64,000 nt of DNA from the IMG/VR virus record IMGVR_UViG_3300042907_001596, positions 62,001-126,000 of that record. The stretch is one strand, 5' to 3'. Positions 49,217-57,114 of this stretch are shown here, one piece after another. Every line of letters begins with the position of its first letter. Positions within the stretch are counted from its first letter, which is position 1. Source of the DNA: a virus. The position numbers and the translations under genes were made by a program. A model generated the notes under the pieces. The model did no database searches, was not told the origin of the DNA, and saw nothing but the letters and a program-made list of their open reading frames with translations.

Positions 49217-49603
49217 GTGATGAAAATCAGTTACGAACTCACCGCAGAGCAGTTCATGGCAGTGCATGAAGAGTTGGCGATACTCAACGCCAAGCTGGCC
49301 GGACAGGCAGCACCAGAGCCGGAGATCGAAGAAGTGATCGGCGGACTGGAAGGGCCGGAGGCTTCCCTCACCGCCAGCCAGTACCGCACCTGGAACTATC
49401 TTCGGGCGCGGGAGAACGACTGCCCGAACGGCGTCAGCATCTCTTCGGTCGCTCGCCACTTCGGCATCAACGCCTCCGCCGCGTCGCAGCGGCTGAACGT
49501 CCTGAAAAGGCTGGGGTACGCCGACCAGATCAAAAAGGGCTACTACCGGGTGGCGATGCCGACGGTGCGCAGCCGCCGGATCCTGACCGGCGTCAGGAGC
49601 TAG
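49217..49603 (+). CDS. Winged-helix/HTH DNA-binding protein, 128 aa
   Basis: Starts at GTG 49217 (8 bases after AAGGAG) or ATG 49220. The N-terminal part is a short helical, acidic region (ELTAEQFMAVHEELAILNAKLAG) that may dimerise. The C-terminal part is a clear winged helix: SQYRTWNYLRARENDCPNGVSISSVARHFGINASAASQRLNVLKRLGYADQIKKGYYRV, with a recognition helix in NASAASQRLNVLKRLG. A transcription regulator is likely. The stop shares CTAG with the convergent redoxin gene. Confidence 0.85.
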   Translation: MMKISYELTAEQFMAVHEELAILNAKLAGQAAPEPEIEEVIGGLEGPEASLTASQYRTWNYLRARENDCPNGVSISSVARHFGINASAASQRLNVLKRLGYADQIKKGYYRVAMPTVRSRRILTGVRS

Positions 49604-49845
49604 GCGGCAGCCAACTCTTCGGCCAGCGCGTCGATCGCGTCGGAGCGGTATCCATCCCACACGTCGTCGTCACCGACCAAGACGACCGGTGCCGTCGTGA
49701 AGCCCAACGCACGAACTTCCTCCGCCAAGCTGGGGTTCTCGTCCAGACGAACCTCCTCAAATGCGATGCCTCGCTTCGTCAAGTGCATCTTGGTGATGCG
49801 GCAAAGGTGGCATGCGGGGCCGGTGGTGAAGACGGTGATGGACAT
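49600..49845 (-). CDS. Glutaredoxin/NrdH-like redoxin, 81 aa (the only reverse-strand gene)
   Basis: On the reverse strand, ATG 49845-49843 follows AGGAACCCTA. The product MSITVFTTGPACHLCRITKMHLTKRG... has the thioredoxin-fold opening strand and the redox motif C-H-L-C at residues 13-16. TTAPVVLVGDDDVWDGYRSDAIDAL carries the cis-Pro (T-A-P-V) and the W-D/S-G-F/Y typical of NrdH. NrdH supplies electrons to class I ribonucleotide reductase; phage copies may serve host or phage enzyme. No reductase gene is in the window. Its stop overlaps the stop of the convergent HTH gene. Confidence 0.85.
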   Translation of the reverse strand: MSITVFTTGPACHLCRITKMHLTKRGIAFEEVRLDENPSLAEEVRALGFTTAPVVLVGDDDVWDGYRSDAIDALAEELAAA

Positions 49846-50051
49846 TAGGGTTCCTGTCTGATCTGTGCCCAGGCGAGTGCCTGGCCGAGAGATATTTGCA
49901 AGCCGGACACCTTGGTGCAACCTTCCTAGACCAGCCGCTCGTGTTGCTCTCAACGTGAGTAAAGTCCCTTCCCCATCGGATGGTTTCGACACTCCAACCG
50001 GTGATGCCCCAGCCTGTAAAGGGTGAGGTCGCAAGTGTGGGAGGTGAGCAG
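49846..50051. other. 206-bp divergent intergenic region between the redoxin gene and the 50052 gene
   Basis: No gene was seen with a convincing start. The region is the only divergent one in the window and must contain promoters pointing both ways. GAGAGATATTTGCAAG and CACCTTGGTGCAACC are AT-rich or palindromic spots that could hold promoter or operator sites. No exact GGAAT-N18-GTT was found on either strand here. Confidence 0.4.
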
Positions 50052-50318
50052 GTGCCGGAGATCCAGCTAATGGGTGGCGAGCAGGATGGCCACACCGTGA
50101 CTACCAACACCGAAAACTGCCCCGAAGTGTTTTATGCTGTGCCGTTGGCTGACGCGGAACTGATCCGCACCACCAAGGGGAACCTGAAAAAGCTGACGCT
50201 CCGCGACAAACTAGCAACGCTGGCGTACCGCTTTGATTGTGTCATTGCTACTGAAGGTCGCGTGGAGTTGCGCTACGTCCGCGATCCCGGCATGGACAAA
50301 AAGCGGTCATCCCTGTGA
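50052..50318 (+). CDS. Hypothetical protein, 88 aa
   Basis: GTG 50052 lies after GGGAGGTGAGCAG and is a better start than in-frame ATG 49980. The product is a small alpha/beta protein with KKLTLRDKLATLAYRFDCVIATEGRVELRYVRD. The basic C-terminus ends DKKRSSL. Function unknown. A short gap leads to the virion operon. Confidence 0.7.
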   Translation: MPEIQLMGGEQDGHTVTTNTENCPEVFYAVPLADAELIRTTKGNLKKLTLRDKLATLAYRFDCVIATEGRVELRYVRDPGMDKKRSSL

Positions 50319-50356
50319 ACACCCTGCCGCTGACAAAGAAGGTGTAGGAGGTCTAG

Positions 50357-51958
50357 ATGTTCTACTCGACTGCACGCTCCATCGACAACCAGGCTACCGC
50401 CACGACGTTCCGCGCCGCTTATGTGCGCTACGCCGGTGAGACGGAAGCCTGGTTCGACGGCACCCCCCAGTCCATCGACGGCCGGATCGCTCGCGCCAAC
50501 CGGCTGCTGCACCTGGCGAAGGAGTCCGTCGCCCGCCAAGGCATGGACGCTGAGAAGCTGGCGTCGATCGGGGAGCTTCAGGCCGACGTGCAAGCACTGA
50601 CCGCGCTGCGCCACGACCTGCTGACCGCCGGGGCTGACCGCGAGGACAACTCGCCCATCGCCGGAGTCCACATCGCCTCTGAGTGGAGTGAGAGAGAGCG
50701 CATTTACGCTCCCGACGACGACTACGACCCGGCCTTCGACATTGACTACAACGACCCCGACTGGGAAGAGCATTTTGAAAATGCTATGAAGATGCGCGAC
50801 GAGCTAAAGGCCAAGGGTGTGCCGACGACGCGGCGAGAAGTCCGCGAAAAGAAGGAGCGAGAGAGGGCGTTGCAGTCCGGTGAGTTGTCGTCCGCTGAGT
50901 CGGGACTTACCGTTGCCTACCGCGAGGCTTACTTCCGTCGCCTGGCCGCTGAGTACACAGAGACTCACCCCCTCAACGGGATGACCGTCGAGGAACTGAT
51001 TGAACTGCTCAAAGCCAGCGTGGCTGCTCAGGCGAGCAGTGCTCGCCACGGCAACTCGCGTACCGCCGACTGCGGCGACGACGAAGAGTACAAGGGCGGC
51101 GAGCACGACGAAGACGGCGAGCAGCCCAACGACTATCTGTTCGATGAGCAGGGCCGGTACCGCCGCGAGCGGTTCAAGGGCAAAGAGGCCGGATACTTCG
51201 GGGACGGCCAGGACAACGACTGGCGCGACGAAGGCTACTACGACGACGAAACCGACGACAAGCGTGACAAGCGCGGCAAGCACCGCATGGACGAGGTCGG
51301 CGGATCCGGCCGTCCGGTCACCAACCCCTACACCGGCGACGACGGGGGCAGCTTCAGCGGCAACCCGAAGGGGCGCGGGCACTGGGACAAAGCGTCCAGG
51401 CGAATGGTCGCTGGATCTGAGTGGCGCAGCATTGAGTGCCCTGAGTGTGGATCCAGGCCGGGAGACAACTGCACCGAAGGTTCAGGTCATTGGGCTGATG
51501 AAGGTCGGTTTGATCGCACACCGCATGAACTGCGCACCGACCCCGACGTGATTGCCGAGTACCTGGAGGAGTTCTCGCCGGAGAACGTCCAGCGCGGCGA
51601 GGATCAGCGCAACGAAGGGCTGCGCGAACTGGCTGACGCGATCGTGCGAGGTGGGCCACGCGAAGCGGGCCTCTCCCCCGATGACCGCCGCTTCGTGGTG
51701 CTGGAGTCCGCGAAGTTCTTAGCCGACAACACCGACACCGACAATGTCCGCGAGCTAGCCACCCGCGCCCAGCACTTCGCGCAGCAGGTCACCTCCACTT
51801 ACTCCGACGATCGCTCTCAGGCCGTCACCACCGCGTTCGTCCGGCGGGTGGCTTCTGCTGCTGCGCAGCGTCGTGACGCTGTCCGGCGCGAGCCGTCCGG
51901 CATGAGCAGACAGGCTTCGACCGTCAATGCCTTACCGCCCGAAGCACTGTTTTTGTAA
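50357..51958 (+). CDS. Virion-operon protein, 533 aa, zinc finger and RTA linkers
   Basis: Starts after GTAGGAGGTCTAG. It has a helical N-terminal part (TTFRAAYVRYAGETEAWFDGTPQ...), charged linkers (DDDYDPAFDIDYNDPDW; DDEEYKGGEHDEDGEQ) and a zinc-type site, IECPECGSRPGDNCTEGSGHWADEGRFDRTPHE (C-x2-C...C...H...H), common in actinobacterial phage proteins. A helical C-terminal domain follows. RTADCG and SRQASTVNALPPEALFL carry the R-x-A linker motif. It is the first gene of the portal-containing operon. No Walker or nuclease motif is seen. Likely structural or packaged; function not known. Confidence 0.65.
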   Translation: MFYSTARSIDNQATATTFRAAYVRYAGETEAWFDGTPQSIDGRIARANRLLHLAKESVARQGMDAEKLASIGELQADVQALTALRHDLLTAGADREDNSPIAGVHIASEWSERERIYAPDDDYDPAFDIDYNDPDWEEHFENAMKMRDELKAKGVPTTRREVREKKERERALQSGELSSAESGLTVAYREAYFRRLAAEYTETHPLNGMTVEELIELLKASVAAQASSARHGNSRTADCGDDEEYKGGEHDEDGEQPNDYLFDEQGRYRRERFKGKEAGYFGDGQDNDWRDEGYYDDETDDKRDKRGKHRMDEVGGSGRPVTNPYTGDDGGSFSGNPKGRGHWDKASRRMVAGSEWRSIECPECGSRPGDNCTEGSGHWADEGRFDRTPHELRTDPDVIAEYLEEFSPENVQRGEDQRNEGLRELADAIVRGGPREAGLSPDDRRFVVLESAKFLADNTDTDNVRELATRAQHFAQQVTSTYSDDRSQAVTTAFVRRVASAAAQRRDAVRREPSGMSRQASTVNALPPEALFL

Positions 51959-51975
51959 CCCAGAAGGGCACCCCG

Positions 51976-52428
51976 ATGATGGGTCAACCGCTGACAATAG
52001 ATGACGAGTACGTTTCCTTTCGGCCCTTCCTCTATGTGTTCACCTGGGTTTCCACCCTGCTGCTGCTGTTCAACGGAGACTTTGCCTCCGTCCCCGAAGA
52101 GCTACGCGACAACACCGACGGCATCTTCTGGGTGTGGGGCGGGCTATCGCTGTGGGCACCGCCGGTCGCGCTGCTGGCCTCCGTCCTCATCCGCAAGTCC
52201 CCGCAGTGCAAATACCGTGCCTTGTGGCTTCGGCTCAGTGCCGACTTCTGCCAGTTCATCGCCATCTTGGTGTACCTGATCATGCGGATCTACGTCGGGG
52301 ATTACCACGTCTACTCCATGGCCTTCCAGTTCGCAGCGCTGGGGTATATGGCCCACCTCGTGATGGGGGACTCCGTCAAGCTGATGGGTATTGAGGCTCT
52401 TGCCGCCAAGCTCCGGCGAGAGGGGTAA
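51976..52428 (+). CDS. Membrane protein, four predicted spans, 150 aa
   Basis: The N-terminal FRPFLYVFTWVSTLLLLF, then FWVWGGLSLWAPPVALLASVLI, FCQFIAILVYLIMRIYV and MAFQFAALGYMAHLVMG are four hydrophobic spans separated by short loops. Positive residues after the second span (RKSPQCKYR) suggest N-terminus and C-terminus in the cytoplasm. It sits between virion-type genes. A role in lysis (holin/anti-holin) or superinfection exclusion is possible. No family recognised. Confidence 0.72.
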   Translation: MMGQPLTIDDEYVSFRPFLYVFTWVSTLLLLFNGDFASVPEELRDNTDGIFWVWGGLSLWAPPVALLASVLIRKSPQCKYRALWLRLSADFCQFIAILVYLIMRIYVGDYHVYSMAFQFAALGYMAHLVMGDSVKLMGIEALAAKLRREG

Positions 52429-52433
52429 GCCCC

Positions 52434-52769
52434 GTGAGTGCATCCATGAGCGGATTCCTCGCCGCTCTCGCTTACGCTGGCGTCGGGGCCGGTGTCGGAA
52501 CGATCGGAGCTTCCATCGTGACCGCCCGCTCCGGCCGGGGTGAATCCCGCGCCCACGCCGCCGAACTCCTCAGTAACGCCGCCGGAGGTCTAGCCGACCG
52601 GCTCTCTACCCTGAATGAGAAATTGGACAAAGACAACCGCGAACTGCGGGATGCCGTCGGTTCGCTCATCGAAGTCATCGACCTGCTGCTGCCGTACATC
52701 AAGGACGCCCCGCCGGGAGTGATCTCCAAGGCTGAGAAGATGAGCCAGCACGCCAGGCGAGCTATCTAG
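52434..52769 (+). CDS. Membrane-anchored coiled-coil protein, 111 aa
   Basis: A GTG start five bases after the previous stop codon. The N-terminal span GFLAALAYAGVGAGVGTIGASIV is followed by an Arg/Ala-rich segment and a long amphipathic helix (LADRLSTLNEKLDKDNRELRDAVGSLIEVIDLLLPYI). The layout (one span plus cytoplasmic coiled coil) resembles Rz-like or holin-associated proteins. It is paired with the four-span protein. Function is inferred only from topology. Confidence 0.68.
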   Translation: MSASMSGFLAALAYAGVGAGVGTIGASIVTARSGRGESRAHAAELLSNAAGGLADRLSTLNEKLDKDNRELRDAVGSLIEVIDLLLPYIKDAPPGVISKAEKMSQHARRAI

Positions 52770-52776
52770 CCACGCT

Positions 52777-52787
52777 GACCTGTAACC
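52777..52787 (+). promoter_or_regulatory. ACCTGTARCC motif, copy 2
   Basis: GACCTGTAACC lies 7 bases after the stop of the coiled-coil membrane gene and about 70 bases before a giant gene. Copies at 7854, 60106 and 63969 have the same placement. Function unproven. Confidence 0.3.
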
Positions 52788-52855
52788 GACACGCCCCGCG
52801 CCGGGAAAGAGGGAAGAAGCAAGTTCCGTCCAAGGCTGGAAGCAGGGAGCCGAAC

Positions 52856-55800
52856 GTGGCTGACGTTTTTGAGGTGTTGACCGCCTCTGAGTCCGAGCAG
52901 AGCATCGCGAAGAAAGCAGCGGCCGACACCCTCGCCGCCGCGATCTACGACGTACGCGAGCAGTTCGGGGAGCATCTGTTCATCGCCAAGAGCAAAGACG
53001 AGTTCCACGACCGTCTGGCCTTGTGCAAAGACGACATGATGAAGACGGTCAACGCTCACCTCATGCCGGTGACCGGCGTGATGCGCCGGGTCTGCAAGAC
53101 GATGGAGCGCGAATGGCGTGAGCGCACCGCCAATCGTCCGCTGCACGAGATCGCCCGCGACATCAAGACCAACTGGCCGAAGGTCAACTACGCCGCCCAG
53201 CCGTACTTAGATGCCCTCCACGAACTGGAGAGCGTCGATGATATGTACTACGCGGATCCGGCCAGCCATATCGTCAACTACTTCCTCTCCAACGCCAGAT
53301 CGTGGCGCGGGCCGGAAGCCAAGCGCATCAAGGACGAACTGAAGGGCTTGGTCAGCCGCCGCGCCAACCGGCTGGCCTATTCCGACGAAGAGTTGGAAGC
53401 CTACAAAGAGACGGTGAGCAGCGACGAGAAGCCGCCGCGCCCGAAAGCCAAGCCGTTCCCCGACACCGACGGCGAGTGGAAGAAGGCCGACAACACCGGC
53501 CCGGTGCAAAGCCTGGAGCAGACCTACTCCCCCTCTGACGGCCCGCTCGTCCCCGAAGGTGACTTCCACGCCTACCAGAACTCCGTCGACCAGAACGCCG
53601 ACTCGACGGTGTCGGGAAACTTCACTCCCGGCGAGGACTCCGGCTCCGACAAGCACGGCTACCGCACCGCCAACGAGGTGATGGGGTACCCGGCCGACGG
53701 CGGCATGCCCGACGCAGGCATGGCGACTCCGCCGCCCGCTCCCGGTATGGATCCGACCACCGGTGCGGGCATGGTTGCCGCCCCGCCAGGAACCGGCGGC
53801 AGCGGCCCCGAAATGATGACCGCCGCGATCATCAAGCGGTATGCCCAGTGGTGTGTCGCCAACTTGGCGCGGCCGTCGGTGCAGACGCTGGAGTATTACG
53901 CCGCCAACCGTCCCGACCTGGACTATTTCGTCCTGACGGCGGCGTTGCAGAAGCACGCTGAAGTTCCCGGTGGTTCAGCATCGGAGGGGCTTGGTCATAT
54001 CATTAACCCCTTTGAGCCATCCCCTGAACCCAAGGCTCTTGATCCGAACCCCTACGCTGGCCTGACCATCCCCGAAAACTTCGATTACAGTGGAGGCAGC
54101 GGGGGATCAACCGGCCAGTTTACGGGTGCCTACCTGAAGCTGTGCCGCCAACAGGGTGTTCAGCCAACGCTACAGGGCTACCAGCGTTTTGCTAACCTCC
54201 ATACCGCCGCCGGTAAGGGCAAGGACTACCTGCTGCAAGCCGACGAGGCCATCACCAACCTGCTCAACGAGAAAGCTGAAGAGTTCCAAGAGAGCATTAC
54301 GCCGCTCCAGCAGGCACTCCAGACCATCCAGTACGCGGAGCAGGTGCAGCAGGCGCAGAACCCGATGGGCGTCATGCCTCCGGCCGGAACCGTCAACGTC
54401 ATGCCCCAGACCCAAGGCCCCGCAGGGCCTGCCCCGGCGGGTGTAGATCCGTCCGGCCAGGTCGACCCGGCGATGCTCGCCCAGCTTATGGGCATGGGTG
54501 GCGGGGATCCGTCGCAGATGCAGGATCCCAACGCAGGCATCCCTCCGGCAGCCGCCCAGCAGGGTGCGGTGCCGCCGGAGATGCAGATGCAGGCTCGCCG
54601 TCGCCGTGCGCAGATCAGCTTGTCTGATGTCCGCATCGAAGACCGGGGTGCCGGTCTGTGCAGCGGGACAGACCCCGCCGGTCACCGGGTGATGTTCCAG
54701 GCTTCGCCGGAAGACATGAAGGATCTCCTGCATGTGATGCAGGGCGACCTGGCCCAGAACTTCTCTGGGGTGTCGGTGGATGAAGAAGACATTGTCGATA
54801 TGGGGCCGCAGGAAAAGGTTCCTTCCCACGGCGAGCAGGATCCTTACGGTGGCGGTGATGGCGACATCAACCGCAGCTTTACGGGAACCCGCCGCACCGC
54901 CAGCAGAACTTCCGACCTCATCGCGGAGTACGAAAGCACTCCGCACGACGACGTGAAGAGCTTTGAGCTTGAGGAAGCCATCCACCGTCTGGCGGAGCAA
55001 GGTGACCCCGAAGCCCTCGCGTTCCTGAACGGTCACGACGAGCAGGCTCACGACGCGGAAGGGCACGACTACCCTCCGACGGGACACATGGCCCGCCGAC
55101 GCACCGCCATGCCGATGACCGAAGACGGCTACGACGGAGGTGACGGCTGGGTTCCCGGCCAGGACTTCGATCCCCATGATCCAGACGAGATGGAAATCAT
55201 GGAGCACATCTGGGAAGGCGAAAAGCTGAACCGGATGCAGCAGCTTGAGGAAGAGAACGCGAGACTGCGCAGTCAGCTTGACCCCGGCGGTGAACGTCAG
55301 GACTACGAGAACTATCACGATAACCACCGTGAGGGTGCCGTCTCCGAACTGGGCTACCCCGAACCCGAAGAGGGCTTTGAGGAAAACCACAAGAAGGTAC
55401 GCAAAGAGAACGACTGGCCAGAACCGGAGTCGCGCTCAAGCGAAAAGCGTGGTGGTCGGGGAAAAGCACGAGGGGCCGCTAGGCCCCAGAGCCGGGGCCG
55501 CACCGCCAGCGGCGACCTGGGCCACTGCCAGATGGGATCGGGCTGCGGCAACCAGGCCGACCTGACCTTGCCGCTGCGCATCCTGGGGGATGTGCCGTTC
55601 TGCCGCCCCTGCGCAGAGCGGTACGTCCGCGTCAAAGACCGCTACCGCAAAGAAACCCAAGAGAAGAACCGGGCGCAGCAGAAATCCGGCGGCATCTTGG
55701 AGGAATGGCAGAAGTGGCAGCAGCGCCGCAGCCAAAGCGGCAAGCTGGGTATCGGCGGAGACAAAGACATTGAGGACTTCGCCGCCGAGCGCGGCTACGG

Positions 55801-56767
55801 CAGCCGGGGTGTGGCCACACTCCGCAAGCACCTTTACGGCCAGCGCACCGGCTGGTATGAGTCTTACGGTGAGCGCAAAAAGGCTCTCCGCAAGCAAGCC
55901 TGGTCAGGCTGGGGGCCGAGCCAGGTCAAGCGCAACCATGCTGTCGACGGCTGGGACTGGGACAAGCGGCTGTCGGCGTACGTCGCCTCCAGTCCGCCGG
56001 AGCACTTCATCTGCAAGTGCGGATCCAAGCTCGCGGTACCGGGCTACCACAACTGCAAGTGCGGCAAGATCTGGAACTCGTACGTCATCGGCACCGGCGG
56101 GGAGAACCGTCAGGCTGCTGTGGAGAAGTTTTTGTGCCGCGAGATCGCGGTGCGCGACAACGTCATCGTGGCGAACAACAGAACCGCCGGTCGCCCTGTT
56201 CGCGACAGCCAGGGCAACCCAATAGAAACGGAATCAGACGGGTACGTCGAGCGCAAAGTAGTTCGTCAGCCCCAAAGGCCAGAAAAAGACCCAGACCGTC
56301 GCCCGTCTGATTTCCAAAGGCAATCTCTCAGTCCTGAAGACTTGAGGGATTGGTGGGATTCAGTGAAGCATCTGCACGACAACTCTGAGTTTGATCCAAG
56401 ACGGTACAACCCAACCACCGGCAAGTATTGGACAGGCAAGGATGCGCCAGAGATCGGGGCCAGCCGCGAAGCCGCCAAAACCGCCAAAGACGGCGGCTGC
56501 ACCTGCTGGGAAGGCTACGAGCGTGTCCCCGGCACCGAGCCGTGCGCGTCTGGCTCCTGCCGGAAGAAGACTTCCGGCCGCGACACGCCAGCAGCGCAGC
56601 CGTCCCGGCGGGGCGATTCGTGGAAGTATCGGGAGATGCTTGCCGCCGATGAAGACGACTCCGACGAGTGGCCATCTGAGCACCACCCCAATGCCGGGAA
56701 GTCCACGATGAGCAAGCCCCCCGCCGATTGGCATCACCGCGATCGTGGAGGGAAGTGGACGGCGTGA
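52856..56767 (+). CDS. Giant virion-type protein, 1303 aa, with several Cys4 sites
   Basis: GTG 52856 follows AGCAGGGAGCCGAAC. The N-terminal ~200 residues are helical (ASESEQSIAKKAAADTLAAAIYDVREQFG...). A Pro/Gly/Met-rich linker follows at about 290-320. Helical blocks with coiled coil (DEAITNLLNEKAEEFQESITPLQQALQTIQYAEQVQQ) come next. A beta domain (SLSDVRIEDRGAGLCSGTDPAGHRVMFQASPEDMKDLLH) and two acidic/helical blocks follow. Zinc-type clusters include CQMGSGCGNQAD...CRPCAERY, HFICKCGSKLAVPGYHNCKCGKIWNSY and a C-terminal CTCWEGYERVPGTEPCASGSC. Junctions contain RTASRTS, RGRTASGD and RRRTAMPMTEDGYDG, the linkers seen in the other giants. Located just before the portal, so probably packaged in the head. 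A lower-GC patch lies at about 56230-56440. Confidence 0.68.
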   Translation: MADVFEVLTASESEQSIAKKAAADTLAAAIYDVREQFGEHLFIAKSKDEFHDRLALCKDDMMKTVNAHLMPVTGVMRRVCKTMEREWRERTANRPLHEIARDIKTNWPKVNYAAQPYLDALHELESVDDMYYADPASHIVNYFLSNARSWRGPEAKRIKDELKGLVSRRANRLAYSDEELEAYKETVSSDEKPPRPKAKPFPDTDGEWKKADNTGPVQSLEQTYSPSDGPLVPEGDFHAYQNSVDQNADSTVSGNFTPGEDSGSDKHGYRTANEVMGYPADGGMPDAGMATPPPAPGMDPTTGAGMVAAPPGTGGSGPEMMTAAIIKRYAQWCVANLARPSVQTLEYYAANRPDLDYFVLTAALQKHAEVPGGSASEGLGHIINPFEPSPEPKALDPNPYAGLTIPENFDYSGGSGGSTGQFTGAYLKLCRQQGVQPTLQGYQRFANLHTAAGKGKDYLLQADEAITNLLNEKAEEFQESITPLQQALQTIQYAEQVQQAQNPMGVMPPAGTVNVMPQTQGPAGPAPAGVDPSGQVDPAMLAQLMGMGGGDPSQMQDPNAGIPPAAAQQGAVPPEMQMQARRRRAQISLSDVRIEDRGAGLCSGTDPAGHRVMFQASPEDMKDLLHVMQGDLAQNFSGVSVDEEDIVDMGPQEKVPSHGEQDPYGGGDGDINRSFTGTRRTASRTSDLIAEYESTPHDDVKSFELEEAIHRLAEQGDPEALAFLNGHDEQAHDAEGHDYPPTGHMARRRTAMPMTEDGYDGGDGWVPGQDFDPHDPDEMEIMEHIWEGEKLNRMQQLEEENARLRSQLDPGGERQDYENYHDNHREGAVSELGYPEPEEGFEENHKKVRKENDWPEPESRSSEKRGGRGKARGAARPQSRGRTASGDLGHCQMGSGCGNQADLTLPLRILGDVPFCRPCAERYVRVKDRYRKETQEKNRAQQKSGGILEEWQKWQQRRSQSGKLGIGGDKDIEDFAAERGYGSRGVATLRKHLYGQRTGWYESYGERKKALRKQAWSGWGPSQVKRNHAVDGWDWDKRLSAYVASSPPEHFICKCGSKLAVPGYHNCKCGKIWNSYVIGTGGENRQAAVEKFLCREIAVRDNVIVANNRTAGRPVRDSQGNPIETESDGYVERKVVRQPQRPEKDPDRRPSDFQRQSLSPEDLRDWWDSVKHLHDNSEFDPRRYNPTTGKYWTGKDAPEIGASREAAKTAKDGGCTCWEGYERVPGTEPCASGSCRKKTSGRDTPAAQPSRRGDSWKYREMLAADEDDSDEWPSEHHPNAGKSTMSKPPADWHHRDRGGKWTA

Positions 56768-57114
56768 CCGTGTGCTTCACCTGTAAGCATCTGCGGGAGA
56801 TTGTCCACACCGACGAACTGGAGCGGGGCTTCTGCGCCCAGTGCTACCGGCCGTCGTGGGATCTCCTCTTCGCCAACAGCTTCATGGCGCTGACCGTCCC
56901 CTTCGCGGTGGGCGATCGGGTGCAGTGCCGCACCGCCGGAGTGATCTACGACGGCATCGGCGTGGTGGAGGAAGTCTCCACCGACTTGAAGGACGGAGGA
57001 ACCTGGGTGTATCCGGCGTTCCGCGTCCGCTTCGATGAGAAGGCATACTCATCGGTGCCCGACGTGCAGTTGTACACCGAAGCCTGCCTGACGAAGGTGG
57101 GCAGCGATGAGTGA
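56764..57114 (+). CDS. Zinc-ribbon plus SH3-like protein, 116 aa
   Basis: The GTG overlaps the previous stop (GTGA). The N-terminus VTVCFTCKHLREIVHTDELERGFCAQCYRPSW has C-x2-C...C-x2-C, a zinc ribbon. The remainder (FAVGDRVQCRTAGVIYDGIGVVEEVSTDLKDGGTWVYPAFRVRFDE) is beta-rich and SH3-like, similar to the N-terminus of the 60156 protein. It is just upstream of, and overlaps, the portal gene. A head or packaging accessory role is possible. Confidence 0.75.
   Translation: MTVCFTCKHLREIVHTDELERGFCAQCYRPSWDLLFANSFMALTVPFAVGDRVQCRTAGVIYDGIGVVEEVSTDLKDGGTWVYPAFRVRFDEKAYSSVPDVQLYTEACLTKVGSDE

Noticed and set aside
54170-55390. 406-codon reverse-strand frame
   Set aside because: Antisense of the 52856 giant gene. 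The translation lacks any domain and the forward frame has zinc clusters and linkers shared with other proteins.
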